Below are positions 8,058-15,315 of a DNA stretch of 33,514 nucleotides, piece by piece. Source of the DNA: JANPLG01 sp964609085 (GTDB lineage Bacteria > Armatimonadota > SYMT01); the NCBI GenBank assembly GCA_964609085.1, contig CAZSRZ010000055.1, positions 1 through 33,514 of the forward strand. Direction: 5' to 3'. The position numbers were made by a program, and so were the translations under genes. The notes under the pieces are model-generated. The model saw nothing but the letters and a program-made list of their open reading frames with translations. It had not been told where the DNA came from and did not search any database. Each line of letters starts with the position of its first letter. The stretch's first letter is position 1.

Positions 8058-9510
8058 ACACGACCCCACGGCCCCATCGACCCCCGCGTGTGGGCACTGT
8101 CCGCCGGTGCTCAGCCGGCGTGACCTGCTGTTCCGCGCGGGCAGCGGCTTCGGCGGGCTGGCCCTGGGGACTCTACTGGCGGAGGAAGCTCGGGCGGGCG
8201 GGCGGGGCGGCGACCCACTCACCGCTCGTCGTCCGCCGCTGCCCGGAAAGGCGAAGGCCGTCATCTTCCTGTTCATGGTCGGCGGGCCAAGTCACATTGA
8301 GACCTTCGACCCGAAGCCCGAACTCGATCGCCTGGACGGGCAGCAGCTCCCGCCGAGCTTCGGCGAAATCAAGAGCCAGTTCATCCGGGCAGGCACCCCC
8401 CTCATGCGCGCCCAGTGGGGCTTCCGGCGGTGCGGGGCATCGGGGTTGCCGGTCTCCGACCTCTTCCCCCACCTGCAGGACTGCGCCGACGAACTGGCGG
8501 TGATCCGAAGCTGCGTGACCGACTCGTTCGTGCATGCCCCCGCGATGTACCAAATGGTGACAGGCCGACGCCAGATGGGGCATCCCTCCATCGGGAGCTG
8601 GGTCACCTATGGGTTAGGGACTCCCAACCGGAATCTCCCGGGCTATTGCGTGCTGACACAGCCGGAAGGGCTGCCCGAAGGCGGGGTGCCGATGTGGGGC
8701 AATGGCTACCTTCCCGCCGTCTATCAGGGGACGCACCTCCGCGGAGGCGATACCCCGATCCTGCACCTGGCGCCGCCAGTGGGCACGACCATCGCGTCGC
8801 GCCGCCACCTCCTCGACTACCTGCGGAGCCTGAATAGCGGCTCAGTTCATGCCGGCGAGGACGATGCCTCGGCCCGGGTGGAGTCCTACGAGCTGGCGTT
8901 TCGGCTGCAGCAACACGCTCCGGAGGCGGTGGACCTGCGCCGCGAGAGCACCGAAACGCGCTCCCTTTACGGCCTGGACCGGCCCGAGACCGAAGAGTTC
9001 GGCACCCGATGCTTGCTGGCCCGCCGGCTGGTCGAGCGCGGCGTGCGATTCGTCCAGCTCTACTCCGGCGGTGGTCCTGTCAGCGCACAGTGGGACGCTC
9101 ACGACGACATCAAATCGAACCACGAGAAGCTGTGTCGCTGGACGGACCGCCCCATCGCGGCGCTGCTCAAGGATCTCCGCCGGCGGGGGCTACTCGATTC
9201 CACGCTCGTCATCTGGGGGAGCGAATTCGGCAGGACCCCGGTGACGCAGAACGGCGGAGGCCGGGACCACAACCCCTACGGATTCTCCATCTGGATGGCG
9301 GGGGGAGGCGTGAAACCCGGCATCAGCTACGGCGCCACCGACCCGATCGGCTATCGGGCCGTCGAGAACCCGGTGACCACGCGCGACCTGCACGCAACGA
9401 TCCTCCGGCTTCTGGGCCTCGACGCGCAGGAGTTGACCTTCCTCCACAACGGCCGACACGAGCGCCTGACCGATTTCGGCGGGCGCGTCATCGACGCCGT
9501 GATCGCGTGA
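8035..9510 (+). CDS. DUF1501 family Tat-exported protein, copy B
   Basis: A 491-aa DUF1501 protein paired with PSD1 copy B. A polar N-terminal stretch of about 27 residues precedes the twin-arginine signal LSRRDLLFRAGSGFGGLALG. Motifs in order are GGPSHIETFDPKPEL, GSWVTYGLG, RRLVERGVRFVQLYSGGG, DAHDDIKSNH, GSEFGRTPVTQNGGGRDHN and RDLHATILRLLGLDA, then FLHNGRHERLTDF. The order and spacing match copy A (TEFGRTP, HDLHATILHLLGLDH), so the two are paralogues. ATG 8035 lies within the end of the previous gene and shares 23 nt with it, which suggests coupled translation. The gene probably ends the 281-9510 transcription unit. Its substrate is unknown. Confidence 0.9.
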   Translation: MTSSSSAEHDPTAPSTPACGHCPPVLSRRDLLFRAGSGFGGLALGTLLAEEARAGGRGGDPLTARRPPLPGKAKAVIFLFMVGGPSHIETFDPKPELDRLDGQQLPPSFGEIKSQFIRAGTPLMRAQWGFRRCGASGLPVSDLFPHLQDCADELAVIRSCVTDSFVHAPAMYQMVTGRRQMGHPSIGSWVTYGLGTPNRNLPGYCVLTQPEGLPEGGVPMWGNGYLPAVYQGTHLRGGDTPILHLAPPVGTTIASRRHLLDYLRSLNSGSVHAGEDDASARVESYELAFRLQQHAPEAVDLRRESTETRSLYGLDRPETEEFGTRCLLARRLVERGVRFVQLYSGGGPVSAQWDAHDDIKSNHEKLCRWTDRPIAALLKDLRRRGLLDSTLVIWGSEFGRTPVTQNGGGRDHNPYGFSIWMAGGGVKPGISYGATDPIGYRAVENPVTTRDLHATILRLLGLDAQELTFLHNGRHERLTDFGGRVIDAVIA

Positions 9511-9532
9511 AGACGGTCGCATGCTGTGGGCC

Positions 9533-9554
9533 TCGCCCGCACCCCATGCGGCGA
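9533..9554. other. Hairpin just after DUF1501 B
   Basis: The arms TCGCCCGCA and TGCGGCGA pair over 8 bp with one bulged C and a CCCCA loop, starting 23 nt after the stop codon. No T-run follows, so it may act in transcript stability or Rho-dependent ending rather than as a classical terminator. Confidence 0.3.
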
Positions 9555-9567
9555 GTGAAGTGAGGAC

Positions 9568-9600
9568 GCCGGCACGGCCGGCAGTGCTTCTCTCTTCAGG
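9568..9600 (+). terminator. Candidate terminator before the sigma-factor gene
   Basis: GCCGGC-ACG-GCCGGC (9568-9582) forms a 6-bp GC hairpin with a three-base loop and is followed by the pyrimidine-rich CTTCTCTCTTC. The T-run is interrupted, so this is only a terminator-like element. Its position between two functionally different gene groups supports the reading. Confidence 0.35.
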
Positions 9601-9753
9601 CACGTGCCCCGAGGGGAGGCCGGATCGCTGCCCAAAATGGCGAAGCGAAGCGAGTGGCGCTCGAAGTCCGCCCAACCTTCGTGACGGATCGATCGGAAAG
9701 CTGCGGGGACACCCGTCACGGGGCGGCCCGCAGGCGCGTACTGCTGAGGGCAG

Positions 9754-10314
9754 ATGATCGAAAACGCAGCGCCAACTCTGGTTCAGGACGAGGAGGCCAT
9801 GCGCCGGGTGGCGAGGGGCGACGCCGAAGCGCTGGCTCTGCTCTTCGACCGGCACAAGGCGCGGCTCGGGGGATTCTTGTACCATCTGTGCGGAGACATT
9901 ACCATGGCCGAGGACCTGGTCAGCGATACGTTCCTGCGTCTCTACGAAGCGCGGCGGAGCTATCGACCGGAGTGCGCCTTCCTCCCATGGCTCTACCGGA
10001 TCGCTCGGAATCTGGCGTTGGGAGAGATGCGGAAGCGAGCCGTGCGCCGCCGGTCCATAGCCCAGCTCGCGGAGTCGGAAGGGCTGGCGGACTCGCCGGA
10101 ACCGGGGCGGATCGACGCTCAGGACCAGGTGAGGCGGGCGCTGCGGGAGTTGCCCGAGGATCAGCGCACGGCGCTGATGCTAAAGGAGTACGACGAGCTT
10201 GAATACAAGGACATTGGTCTGATACTCGGGTGCAGTGAGGAGGCGGCCCGAGCGCGGACCTATCGGGCGCGGCAGACGATGCGGTGTGCGCTGCGCGAGT
10301 GGTGGGAGAGTTGA
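9754..10314 (+). CDS. ECF-type RNA polymerase sigma factor
   Basis: A 186-aa extracytoplasmic-function sigma factor that would direct RNA polymerase to a small regulon. Region sigma-2 covers about residues 26-95 (FDRHKARLGGFLYHL, then AEDLVSDTFLRLYEA and FLPWLYRIARNLALGEMRKR, a typical core-binding and -10-recognition helix). Region sigma-4 covers about 127-175 (LRELPEDQRTALMLKEYDEL, then DIGLILGCSEEAARARTYRA, a helix-turn-helix). There is no extra C-terminal domain. ATG 9754 is preceded by a GAGGG-like ribosome site. The anti-sigma gene follows after 25 nt, which is the usual arrangement for a membrane-held sigma factor. Target promoters cannot be assigned from this window. Confidence 0.93.
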   Translation: MIENAAPTLVQDEEAMRRVARGDAEALALLFDRHKARLGGFLYHLCGDITMAEDLVSDTFLRLYEARRSYRPECAFLPWLYRIARNLALGEMRKRAVRRRSIAQLAESEGLADSPEPGRIDAQDQVRRALRELPEDQRTALMLKEYDELEYKDIGLILGCSEEAARARTYRARQTMRCALREWWES

Positions 10315-10339
10315 CGCGGATGGATCGACAGTGAAGGGG

Positions 10340-10843
10340 ATGGAGCCCAGGATGAAAGACCACGAGGCCGTCGACTGCGACCGGGTGCGACCGTTGCTGC
10401 CGTCTCTCCGGGACGGGAGCCTGGGGCCGGCCGTGCTTGACTCCGTCCGGGCGCATCTTCAGTTGTGCGAGCGCTGCGCCGCGGAGGTCCGCGGCTACGA
10501 GCGACTCGGGAGCGTGCTCCACGGGCTTCCCCTGCCGGCATTGAGGCTTCCCTCCGGCGAAGCGGTCGCAGCCAGAATCCTCTCAACCCGAGAGCGCCCC
10601 AACCCGACCACCCTCTCGTTCCCTCGCCCGCGCTGGGCAATGGCTCTCGCGGGCGCGGCTCTCGGCGGAGCGTTGATTCTTCGCCTTGCAGGGATCCGCC
10701 CGGAGCCGTTGCCCGAGGTCGGCCCGCGCACCGGCGGCGCACCGCTTCAGGCGCTGGTGCTGGTGGACGATGAGCGGTTCGGTCGGCAAGTGCTTCTGGC
10801 CCCGATGGAAGCCCCTTCTGAAGGGGGAGAAGGAGAACCATGA
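10340..10843 (+). CDS. Membrane-anchored zf-HC2 anti-sigma factor
   Basis: A 167-aa single-pass membrane protein that very likely sequesters the upstream sigma factor. The cytoplasmic N-terminus has the zinc-binding HC2 pattern AHLQLCERC (H39, C43, C46), with C13 as a possible fourth ligand. One membrane helix lies at about residues 100-120 (AMALAGAALGGALILRLAGI). Only about 45 residues follow on the outer side, so signal sensing may depend on a partner protein. ATG 10352 has a better-placed GGAG and is an alternative start. The stop codon overlaps the next ATG (ATGA, 10840-10843), so the following exported protein is translationally coupled and may be that partner; the partner role is inference. 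Confidence 0.85.
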   Translation: MEPRMKDHEAVDCDRVRPLLPSLRDGSLGPAVLDSVRAHLQLCERCAAEVRGYERLGSVLHGLPLPALRLPSGEAVAARILSTRERPNPTTLSFPRPRWAMALAGAALGGALILRLAGIRPEPLPEVGPRTGGAPLQALVLVDDERFGRQVLLAPMEAPSEGGEGEP

Positions 10844-11793
10844 TTCCCGTCGCGCCGCGGCTACCACGGCCCACTACTCCGGCTTGGGTGCGGGGTTGGA
10901 TGCGCGCGGCGGTGCTGCTGCTGTGCGCGGTCGCGCTGCCACCGCCAACTGCGGAGCCTCAGGAGGCGCAAGGTGGCGACCTTCGGTATCGCGTGACGGA
11001 GTTAGCGCAAAGCGTCGATCTGGTACGGGGAAACGAACGATTCCTGACCGTTACTCTGGAGATCTCCGGGATGGATCCTGTTCGGCTGCGCCGGGTGCAA
11101 CCATCCCGCGACGATTTCCAACTGGTCGCCGGCAAGGACCTCTCGCCCTGTCGCTGGCTGCGAGGTGGCTCCGTGCCGGAGGACCCGAAAAAGCTCCGAT
11201 TTGTGCTGGGCTTCAGCGTGCCCCCCCGGGGAGTCGGCCGCGTAACCCTCCGCGCCAGCGTGCCCCGGGTCGAAAGCGAACAACCGCTCGAGTTGAAACT
11301 TGCCGGGCTGGCGCTGGACAGCCCCCCGCACGAACGGGCCGGCAGTGGCTGGCGGGTGGAGATCCGTCAATTCTCCGCACAAGCCTACGAGACGCCGGCA
11401 CTTCCGAGCGATGCAGCCTTCACCATCAAGATGGGTCCCACGGATGTGCGCATCTTCCGCAAAGAGAACGCCGGCGAGGAGCCCGCTCGGGCGATACTCC
11501 TCTCGATTCACGCCCGGGGGGCCGACCTCTACGATCCCACGCTTGACGTCTCGGGCACACTGCTGGTGGAAGGCGGGGCTGCCGTGCCGCTGCTCTCCGC
11601 TTCCCTGCGGCGCACGCCCTCGCGGGTGGTGAAAGATCCGCCCTTCCCGCCCTACGTCACCGGGACGTTCTACTTCCGCCTCCCGCCCAAGGGCAAGGTG
11701 ACGGGCGCCCTGATCCGCCTGCACCGGGGGGCCGCGCCCCCCCGCCGTTCCGTCGTGGAGATACCCCGGCTTCCCGTTCCTGGATTAAAGTAG
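10840..11793 (+). CDS. Exported protein of unknown function in the sigma/anti-sigma operon
   Basis: A 317-aa protein I do not recognise. The N-terminus has a long signal peptide (hydrophobic core AAVLLLCAVALPPP at about residues 23-36). The remainder looks beta-rich, with two similar-sized halves: about 47-160 (strands such as ERFLTVTLEISG and RFVLGFSVPPRG) and about 170-310 (AILLSIHARG, TGTFYFRLPPKG). No catalytic motif or cysteine pattern is evident. The start is set by the ATGA overlap with the anti-sigma gene and a purine-rich AAGGGGGAGAAGGAG just upstream. Coupling to the anti-sigma suggests an envelope sensor or adhesin-like partner, but nothing in the sequence proves it. Confidence 0.8.
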   Translation: MIPVAPRLPRPTTPAWVRGWMRAAVLLLCAVALPPPTAEPQEAQGGDLRYRVTELAQSVDLVRGNERFLTVTLEISGMDPVRLRRVQPSRDDFQLVAGKDLSPCRWLRGGSVPEDPKKLRFVLGFSVPPRGVGRVTLRASVPRVESEQPLELKLAGLALDSPPHERAGSGWRVEIRQFSAQAYETPALPSDAAFTIKMGPTDVRIFRKENAGEEPARAILLSIHARGADLYDPTLDVSGTLLVEGGAAVPLLSASLRRTPSRVVKDPPFPPYVTGTFYFRLPPKGKVTGALIRLHRGAAPPRRSVVEIPRLPVPGLK

Positions 11794-11807
11794 GTTTTCC
11801 AAAAACC
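11793..11807. other. Small AT-rich hairpin between the 317-aa and 590-aa genes
   Basis: GGTTTT and AAAACC pair over 6 bp around a CCA loop, starting at the last base of the 317-aa gene's stop codon. It is a rare AT-rich spot in this sequence. The stem is weak and no T-run follows, so any attenuating role is speculative. Confidence 0.2.
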
Positions 11808-11871
11808 AGATAGTGCCGCATCACATTCTCCGGGGCTTAGGCGTACCCATAGCAACAAGGAGGATGAGGAA

Positions 11872-13644
11872 ATGAAGCTCTTTCGCTACGGGTCCATCGC
11901 CGCTGCCGTGCTGGTGCTCAACGCGCTGGCGGGTGCCCAGACCTCTCGGGATCTGGTGGTGCACGAGTGGGGCACCTTTCTGGCAATGCAGGGATCGGAT
12001 GGCGTTTCACTCGACGGCATGTATCATGAAGAACATGCTTTACCAGAGTTCGTTCACTCACGCGGCCGGGACCAGCTTCAGCTCCCATCGGCATTGGTGA
12101 AGGGTGAGACTCCGGTCATCTACTTCTACACACCTCGCCAGCAGCGGGCGCAGGTCCGTGTTGACTTCCCAACCGGTATCTGGACGCAGTGGTATCCCCA
12201 GGCCGAGTTCGTGGGGCCGGGGCTGGCGCAGACACACACTCCCGCCAGCCCACGGAATGGCCACATCAGTTGGAATGCCGACATCATCCCCGCGGGCTCA
12301 CCGCCCCCGGACGGATACCCCGCCACGTCGCCCGGGGCCCTGTGGAATCATGCCCGCGCCGTCGACGCCGCCTGGGTCCGAACCAACGATAAGACTCGCA
12401 GCAATCGATCCGAGACGGATCGGTTCCTCTTCTATCGAGGGCTCGGAAGCGCTCCGCTGCCAATCACGATGACCGCCGAAGGGAACGGGACATTGCGCTG
12501 GACCGATCCCCGCTACCCTGGCGCCCGACACATTTTCGTGCTCCGCGTGGAGAACGGACGGGCTGCCTACCGGTACCTGCCCGCGCTTGGCGGAGGGCGC
12601 CCGCTCACCGACATCGTGCCGTCGATGCGTGGTGCGCTCTCGCTGAGACAGTTCGGTGATCGTATCGCCGACGATCTTGCCGGCCGCCTGGTTGAATCCG
12701 GTCTCTACGATAAAGAAGCGCAGGCGATGGTCCACACATGGCGCAGCAGTTACTTTGAGACTGATGGGGTACGGGTGCTTTTCGTGCTCCCTCAGGAGTG
12801 GACGGATCGCTTTATCCCTCTGACCATCACCCCTGCGCCGCGCGAGATCGTCCGTGTGATGGTCGGCCGTCTGGAGCTGCTCACCCCGGAACGTGAGCGG
12901 CTGGCTGAGGCGGCCCTGAAAGAACTCGCTTCCCAGGATACCGCCACCCGGGAACGGGCCTTCGAAACTCTCCGCGAGCAGGGACGCTATGTGGAGCCGA
13001 TCGTCCGGCGGATCCTGCGGACGAGCACCCATGAGCAGACCAGGACGCTCTGCCGGCGGCTGCTGCTGACGGGCTTCGTCACCGAACTGCGCTCCGCCCT
13101 GTCTGGGGCACCCGGGAGACCCGAGGGCGAGGGACAGCTCTACGTGCGGGCGCAACTGGCCAGCCTCCTGCGCGAGATGGGTCTGAACACGCAGGCCCGA
13201 AGCGAAGCCCTGCCTGTGCTGACACACCTGCGCAAGATTCCCGAACCGCCGATTGAAAAGAGCTCGTCGCGGCACTACTTCCGGGCCTACGCGCGGGCCG
13301 TGGAGGGAGCGGGTGATATCGGGGGAGCAGTCACGGCGTACGAGAAATTCGTCCGCTTTGGGAGCCAGGTCAAGCGGTGCGGCGGCTGCCACCACGAGGA
13401 AGGGCCCAGAAACATGGCCTGGTTCCGTGATTGGTACGCCGGCCGGAAGCTGAGTGAGCTCGCCCACCAGTCCGGGGCGACGGCCAGGATGATCCGGGAG
13501 AACGAAGCCCGGCTCTCCCGGGATCCCGCGGACACAGGCGCGCAGATGGTCCTTGCGTACCTCTACGAGGGACGCAAGGACCAGTCAAAAGCCGATAGGA
13601 TGTGGTCGCGGATCGACCCACCGACGCGCGTCGTCCATCGATAA
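11872..13644 (+). CDS. Exported 'HEWGTF' protein with a single CxxCH motif
   Basis: A 590-aa exported protein with a signal peptide (YGSIAAAVLVLNALAGAQ). The mature N-terminus VVHEWGTFLAMQGSDG resembles a group of uncharacterised exported proteins I recall from Acidobacteriota, Planctomycetota and Verrucomicrobiota that start with a HEWGTF-type motif. About residues 20-330 form the main domain, including VIYFYTPRQQRAQVRVDFP and GLGSAPLPITM. The C-terminal part is helical and repeat-like (about 335-585, with TPR-like AVTAYEKFVRFG and AQMVLAYLYEGRKDQSKA). It carries one heme-type motif CGGCHHEEGP (C503, C506, H507). A strong AAGGAGG at 11857-11863 sets the start. It lies 78 nt after the previous gene and probably belongs to the sigma operon or its regulon. 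Confidence 0.85.
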   Translation: MKLFRYGSIAAAVLVLNALAGAQTSRDLVVHEWGTFLAMQGSDGVSLDGMYHEEHALPEFVHSRGRDQLQLPSALVKGETPVIYFYTPRQQRAQVRVDFPTGIWTQWYPQAEFVGPGLAQTHTPASPRNGHISWNADIIPAGSPPPDGYPATSPGALWNHARAVDAAWVRTNDKTRSNRSETDRFLFYRGLGSAPLPITMTAEGNGTLRWTDPRYPGARHIFVLRVENGRAAYRYLPALGGGRPLTDIVPSMRGALSLRQFGDRIADDLAGRLVESGLYDKEAQAMVHTWRSSYFETDGVRVLFVLPQEWTDRFIPLTITPAPREIVRVMVGRLELLTPERERLAEAALKELASQDTATRERAFETLREQGRYVEPIVRRILRTSTHEQTRTLCRRLLLTGFVTELRSALSGAPGRPEGEGQLYVRAQLASLLREMGLNTQARSEALPVLTHLRKIPEPPIEKSSSRHYFRAYARAVEGAGDIGGAVTAYEKFVRFGSQVKRCGGCHHEEGPRNMAWFRDWYAGRKLSELAHQSGATARMIRENEARLSRDPADTGAQMVLAYLYEGRKDQSKADRMWSRIDPPTRVVHR

Positions 13645-13660
13645 CCGATCCTCCCCCTCC

Positions 13661-13714
13661 CGGCGACCAGGATTCTCGGGCTTCACCGCAGTACCGAAGC
13701 CATCCTGGTCGCCG
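13661..13714. terminator. Strong two-stage hairpin after the HEWGTF gene
   Basis: The outer arms CGGCGACCAGGAT (13661-13673) and ATCCTGGTCGCCG (13702-13714) are perfect 13-bp inverted repeats. A five-base bulge (TCTCG) leads to an inner 6-bp stem GGCTTC/GAAGCC (13679-13684 with 13696-13701) and an 11-base loop. It begins 17 nt after the stop codon and separates two unrelated operons. There is no T-run, so it may be a Rho-type or RNA-stabilising terminator, or a repetitive extragenic palindrome. Confidence 0.5.
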
Positions 13715-13896
13715 ATTACGCAGCGGGGCCCTTGAAGACGGACCTGTCCCGGGTCACACTCTATGTGGGCGGGAATCTGGGCGGGAGGCTGGACGGGAAG
13801 GATCGGCCTGCTTCCCAATCGAACAGCCAGATGCCTCGCCCGACGGCGCAGGCGCTTTTCCCGACCTCATGTCCCGACCTCAGGAGCCCTCCTCCC

Positions 13897-14775
13897 GTGC
13901 GAGCCATCCAGTATGCGGCGCCCGAATTGCTGACCGACGCCGTCGCCCTCCTGGCCCAATACGGCAGCCGCGCACGCGTGCTGGCGGGTGGGACCGACCT
14001 GATTGTGCAGATCCGCGAGCACCATGTGGACGTGGACCTCGTGGTGGACGCAAAGAAGATCCCCGATCTGACCGCGATTCGGTTTCACCCGGACGATGGA
14101 CTGACCATCGGAGCTGCGGTGTCGTGCCTCCAACTCTACTCGCACAGCGCCGTTCGCAGTCACTTTCCCGGGCTGGTGGACGCCGCCTCCATCATCGGCG
14201 GCACCGCCATCCAGGGACGCGCCTCCGTCGGGGGTAACCTGTGCAACTCGGGCCCGGCCGCGGACAGCACCCCCATCCTGATCGCCCTCGGCGCTTCGGC
14301 GTTGATCGCGGGACCCTCCGGCCAGCGCCGGGTCGCGGTGGAGGCGTTCTGCACCGCGCCGGGCAAGAACGTGCTGGGGCCGGGCGAGCTGCTGGTTTCC
14401 CTGCACCTACCGGCCCCGGCGGCGTCTTCGGGATCGAGCTACCTGCGCTTCATTCCGCGCAACGAGATGGACATCGCAGAGGTCGGCGTCGGCGCCGCTC
14501 TGTCGCTGGACGCCAACGGCGCCGTCTCGGCGTGCAGGATTGCGCTCGGCGCAGTGGGGCCGACCCCACTCTTCGTCCCGGAGGCAGGCGCGGCTCTGAT
14601 CGGGCAGATCCCGAGCGAGGCGGTGCTCGAGTCAGCCGCCGTCGCGGCGCAGGCCGCAGCCAGACCCATTTCCGACATGCGCGGCACTGCCGAACATCGA
14701 CGCCACCTCGTAGGCGTGCTCACTCGCCGAGCATTGCGGGGTGCCCTGAACCGCGCTCTGAGAGGACAGAACTGA
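13897..14775 (+). CDS. Molybdenum hydroxylase FAD-binding subunit (CoxM/XdhB type)
   Basis: A 292-aa FAD-binding subunit of the xanthine dehydrogenase/CO dehydrogenase family. It passes electrons from the iron-sulfur subunit to the final acceptor. The N-terminus AIQYAAPELLTDAVALLAQY and the FAD motif VLAGGTDLIVQI (about residues 28-40) are typical, as is RASVGGNLCNSGPAADSTPI near residue 110. The C-terminal domain (ALGAVGPTP) is complete, and the length is normal for the family. GTG 13897 is chosen because it has CAGGAG at 13881-13886 and the homologous N-terminus begins there. The earlier in-frame TTG at 13732 would add 55 unrelated residues. Its stop shares a base with the next ATG. Confidence 0.9.
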   Translation: MRAIQYAAPELLTDAVALLAQYGSRARVLAGGTDLIVQIREHHVDVDLVVDAKKIPDLTAIRFHPDDGLTIGAAVSCLQLYSHSAVRSHFPGLVDAASIIGGTAIQGRASVGGNLCNSGPAADSTPILIALGASALIAGPSGQRRVAVEAFCTAPGKNVLGPGELLVSLHLPAPAASSGSSYLRFIPRNEMDIAEVGVGAALSLDANGAVSACRIALGAVGPTPLFVPEAGAALIGQIPSEAVLESAAVAAQAAARPISDMRGTAEHRRHLVGVLTRRALRGALNRALRGQN

Positions 14776-15269
14776 TGCCGACGGCGATTCAACAAGGCAA
14801 GGTTGCCGTGCACTGTGACGTGAACGGCGAGGCGACGGACTTCCTGTGTGAGCCGCGCGCGAGTCTTCTTGAGGTCCTGCGCGACCATCTCGGGCTGACG
14901 GGCAGCAAGGAAGGCTGTAACAACGGGAACTGCGGCGCCTGCAATGTGATGATGGATGGACGGCTGGTCAACTCCTGCGTCGTGCTCGGGGTGGAATGCC
15001 AGGGAAGCAAGATCGGCACCGTGGAGGGACTGGGTAGTCCCGAGGGGCTCTCCCCTCTCCAGGAGTGTTTTCTGGAGGGAGCGGCGCTGCAGTGCGGAAT
15101 CTGCACGCCGGGATTCCTGATTGCCGCGAAGGCTCTGCTGGACCAGAATCCGGACCCGACCGAGCACGAAATCCGATTCTGGCTGGCCGGCAATCTCTGC
15201 CGATGCACCGGCTACGACAAGATCATCCGCGCGGTTCAACAGGCGGCGGAGCAGATGCGCAACCAGTAG
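14775..15269 (+). CDS. Molybdenum hydroxylase 2Fe-2S subunit (CoxS/XdhC-type small subunit)
   Basis: A 164-aa iron-sulfur subunit that carries two [2Fe-2S] clusters between the molybdenum site and FAD. The plant-ferredoxin-type cluster uses C48, C53, C56 and C68 (GCNNGNCGAC). The second cluster uses C107, C110, C142 and C144 (LQCGICTPGF and AGNLCRCTGY). All eight ligands are present and the length is standard for the family. The ATG overlaps the preceding TGA by one base (TGATG), so expression is coupled to the FAD subunit. The protein probably acts in the cytoplasm as part of a heterotrimer unit, because no Tat signal is visible. Confidence 0.93.
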   Translation: MPTAIQQGKVAVHCDVNGEATDFLCEPRASLLEVLRDHLGLTGSKEGCNNGNCGACNVMMDGRLVNSCVVLGVECQGSKIGTVEGLGSPEGLSPLQECFLEGAALQCGICTPGFLIAAKALLDQNPDPTEHEIRFWLAGNLCRCTGYDKIIRAVQQAAEQMRNQ

Positions 15270-15315
15270 GCGCGTCCGATCCCGGCGATCCGGCGACGGA
15301 CAGGAGCAAACAGGA

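Noticed and set aside
9695..9718. ECF-type autoregulatory promoter (GGAAAG then CGTC) before the sigma gene
   Set aside because: The gap between the two elements is 13 nt, while about 16 is usual, and the -35 element departs from GGAAC. It is too weak to annotate.
12298..13467. 389-codon minus-strand frame opposite the HEWGTF gene
   Set aside because: The plus-strand gene has a strong ribosome site and signal peptide. The opposite frame lacks motifs and a convincing start.
13732..13896. Upstream extension of the FAD subunit from TTG 13732
   Set aside because: The added 55 residues are unlike the family N-terminus, and GTG 13897 has a well-placed CAGGAG.
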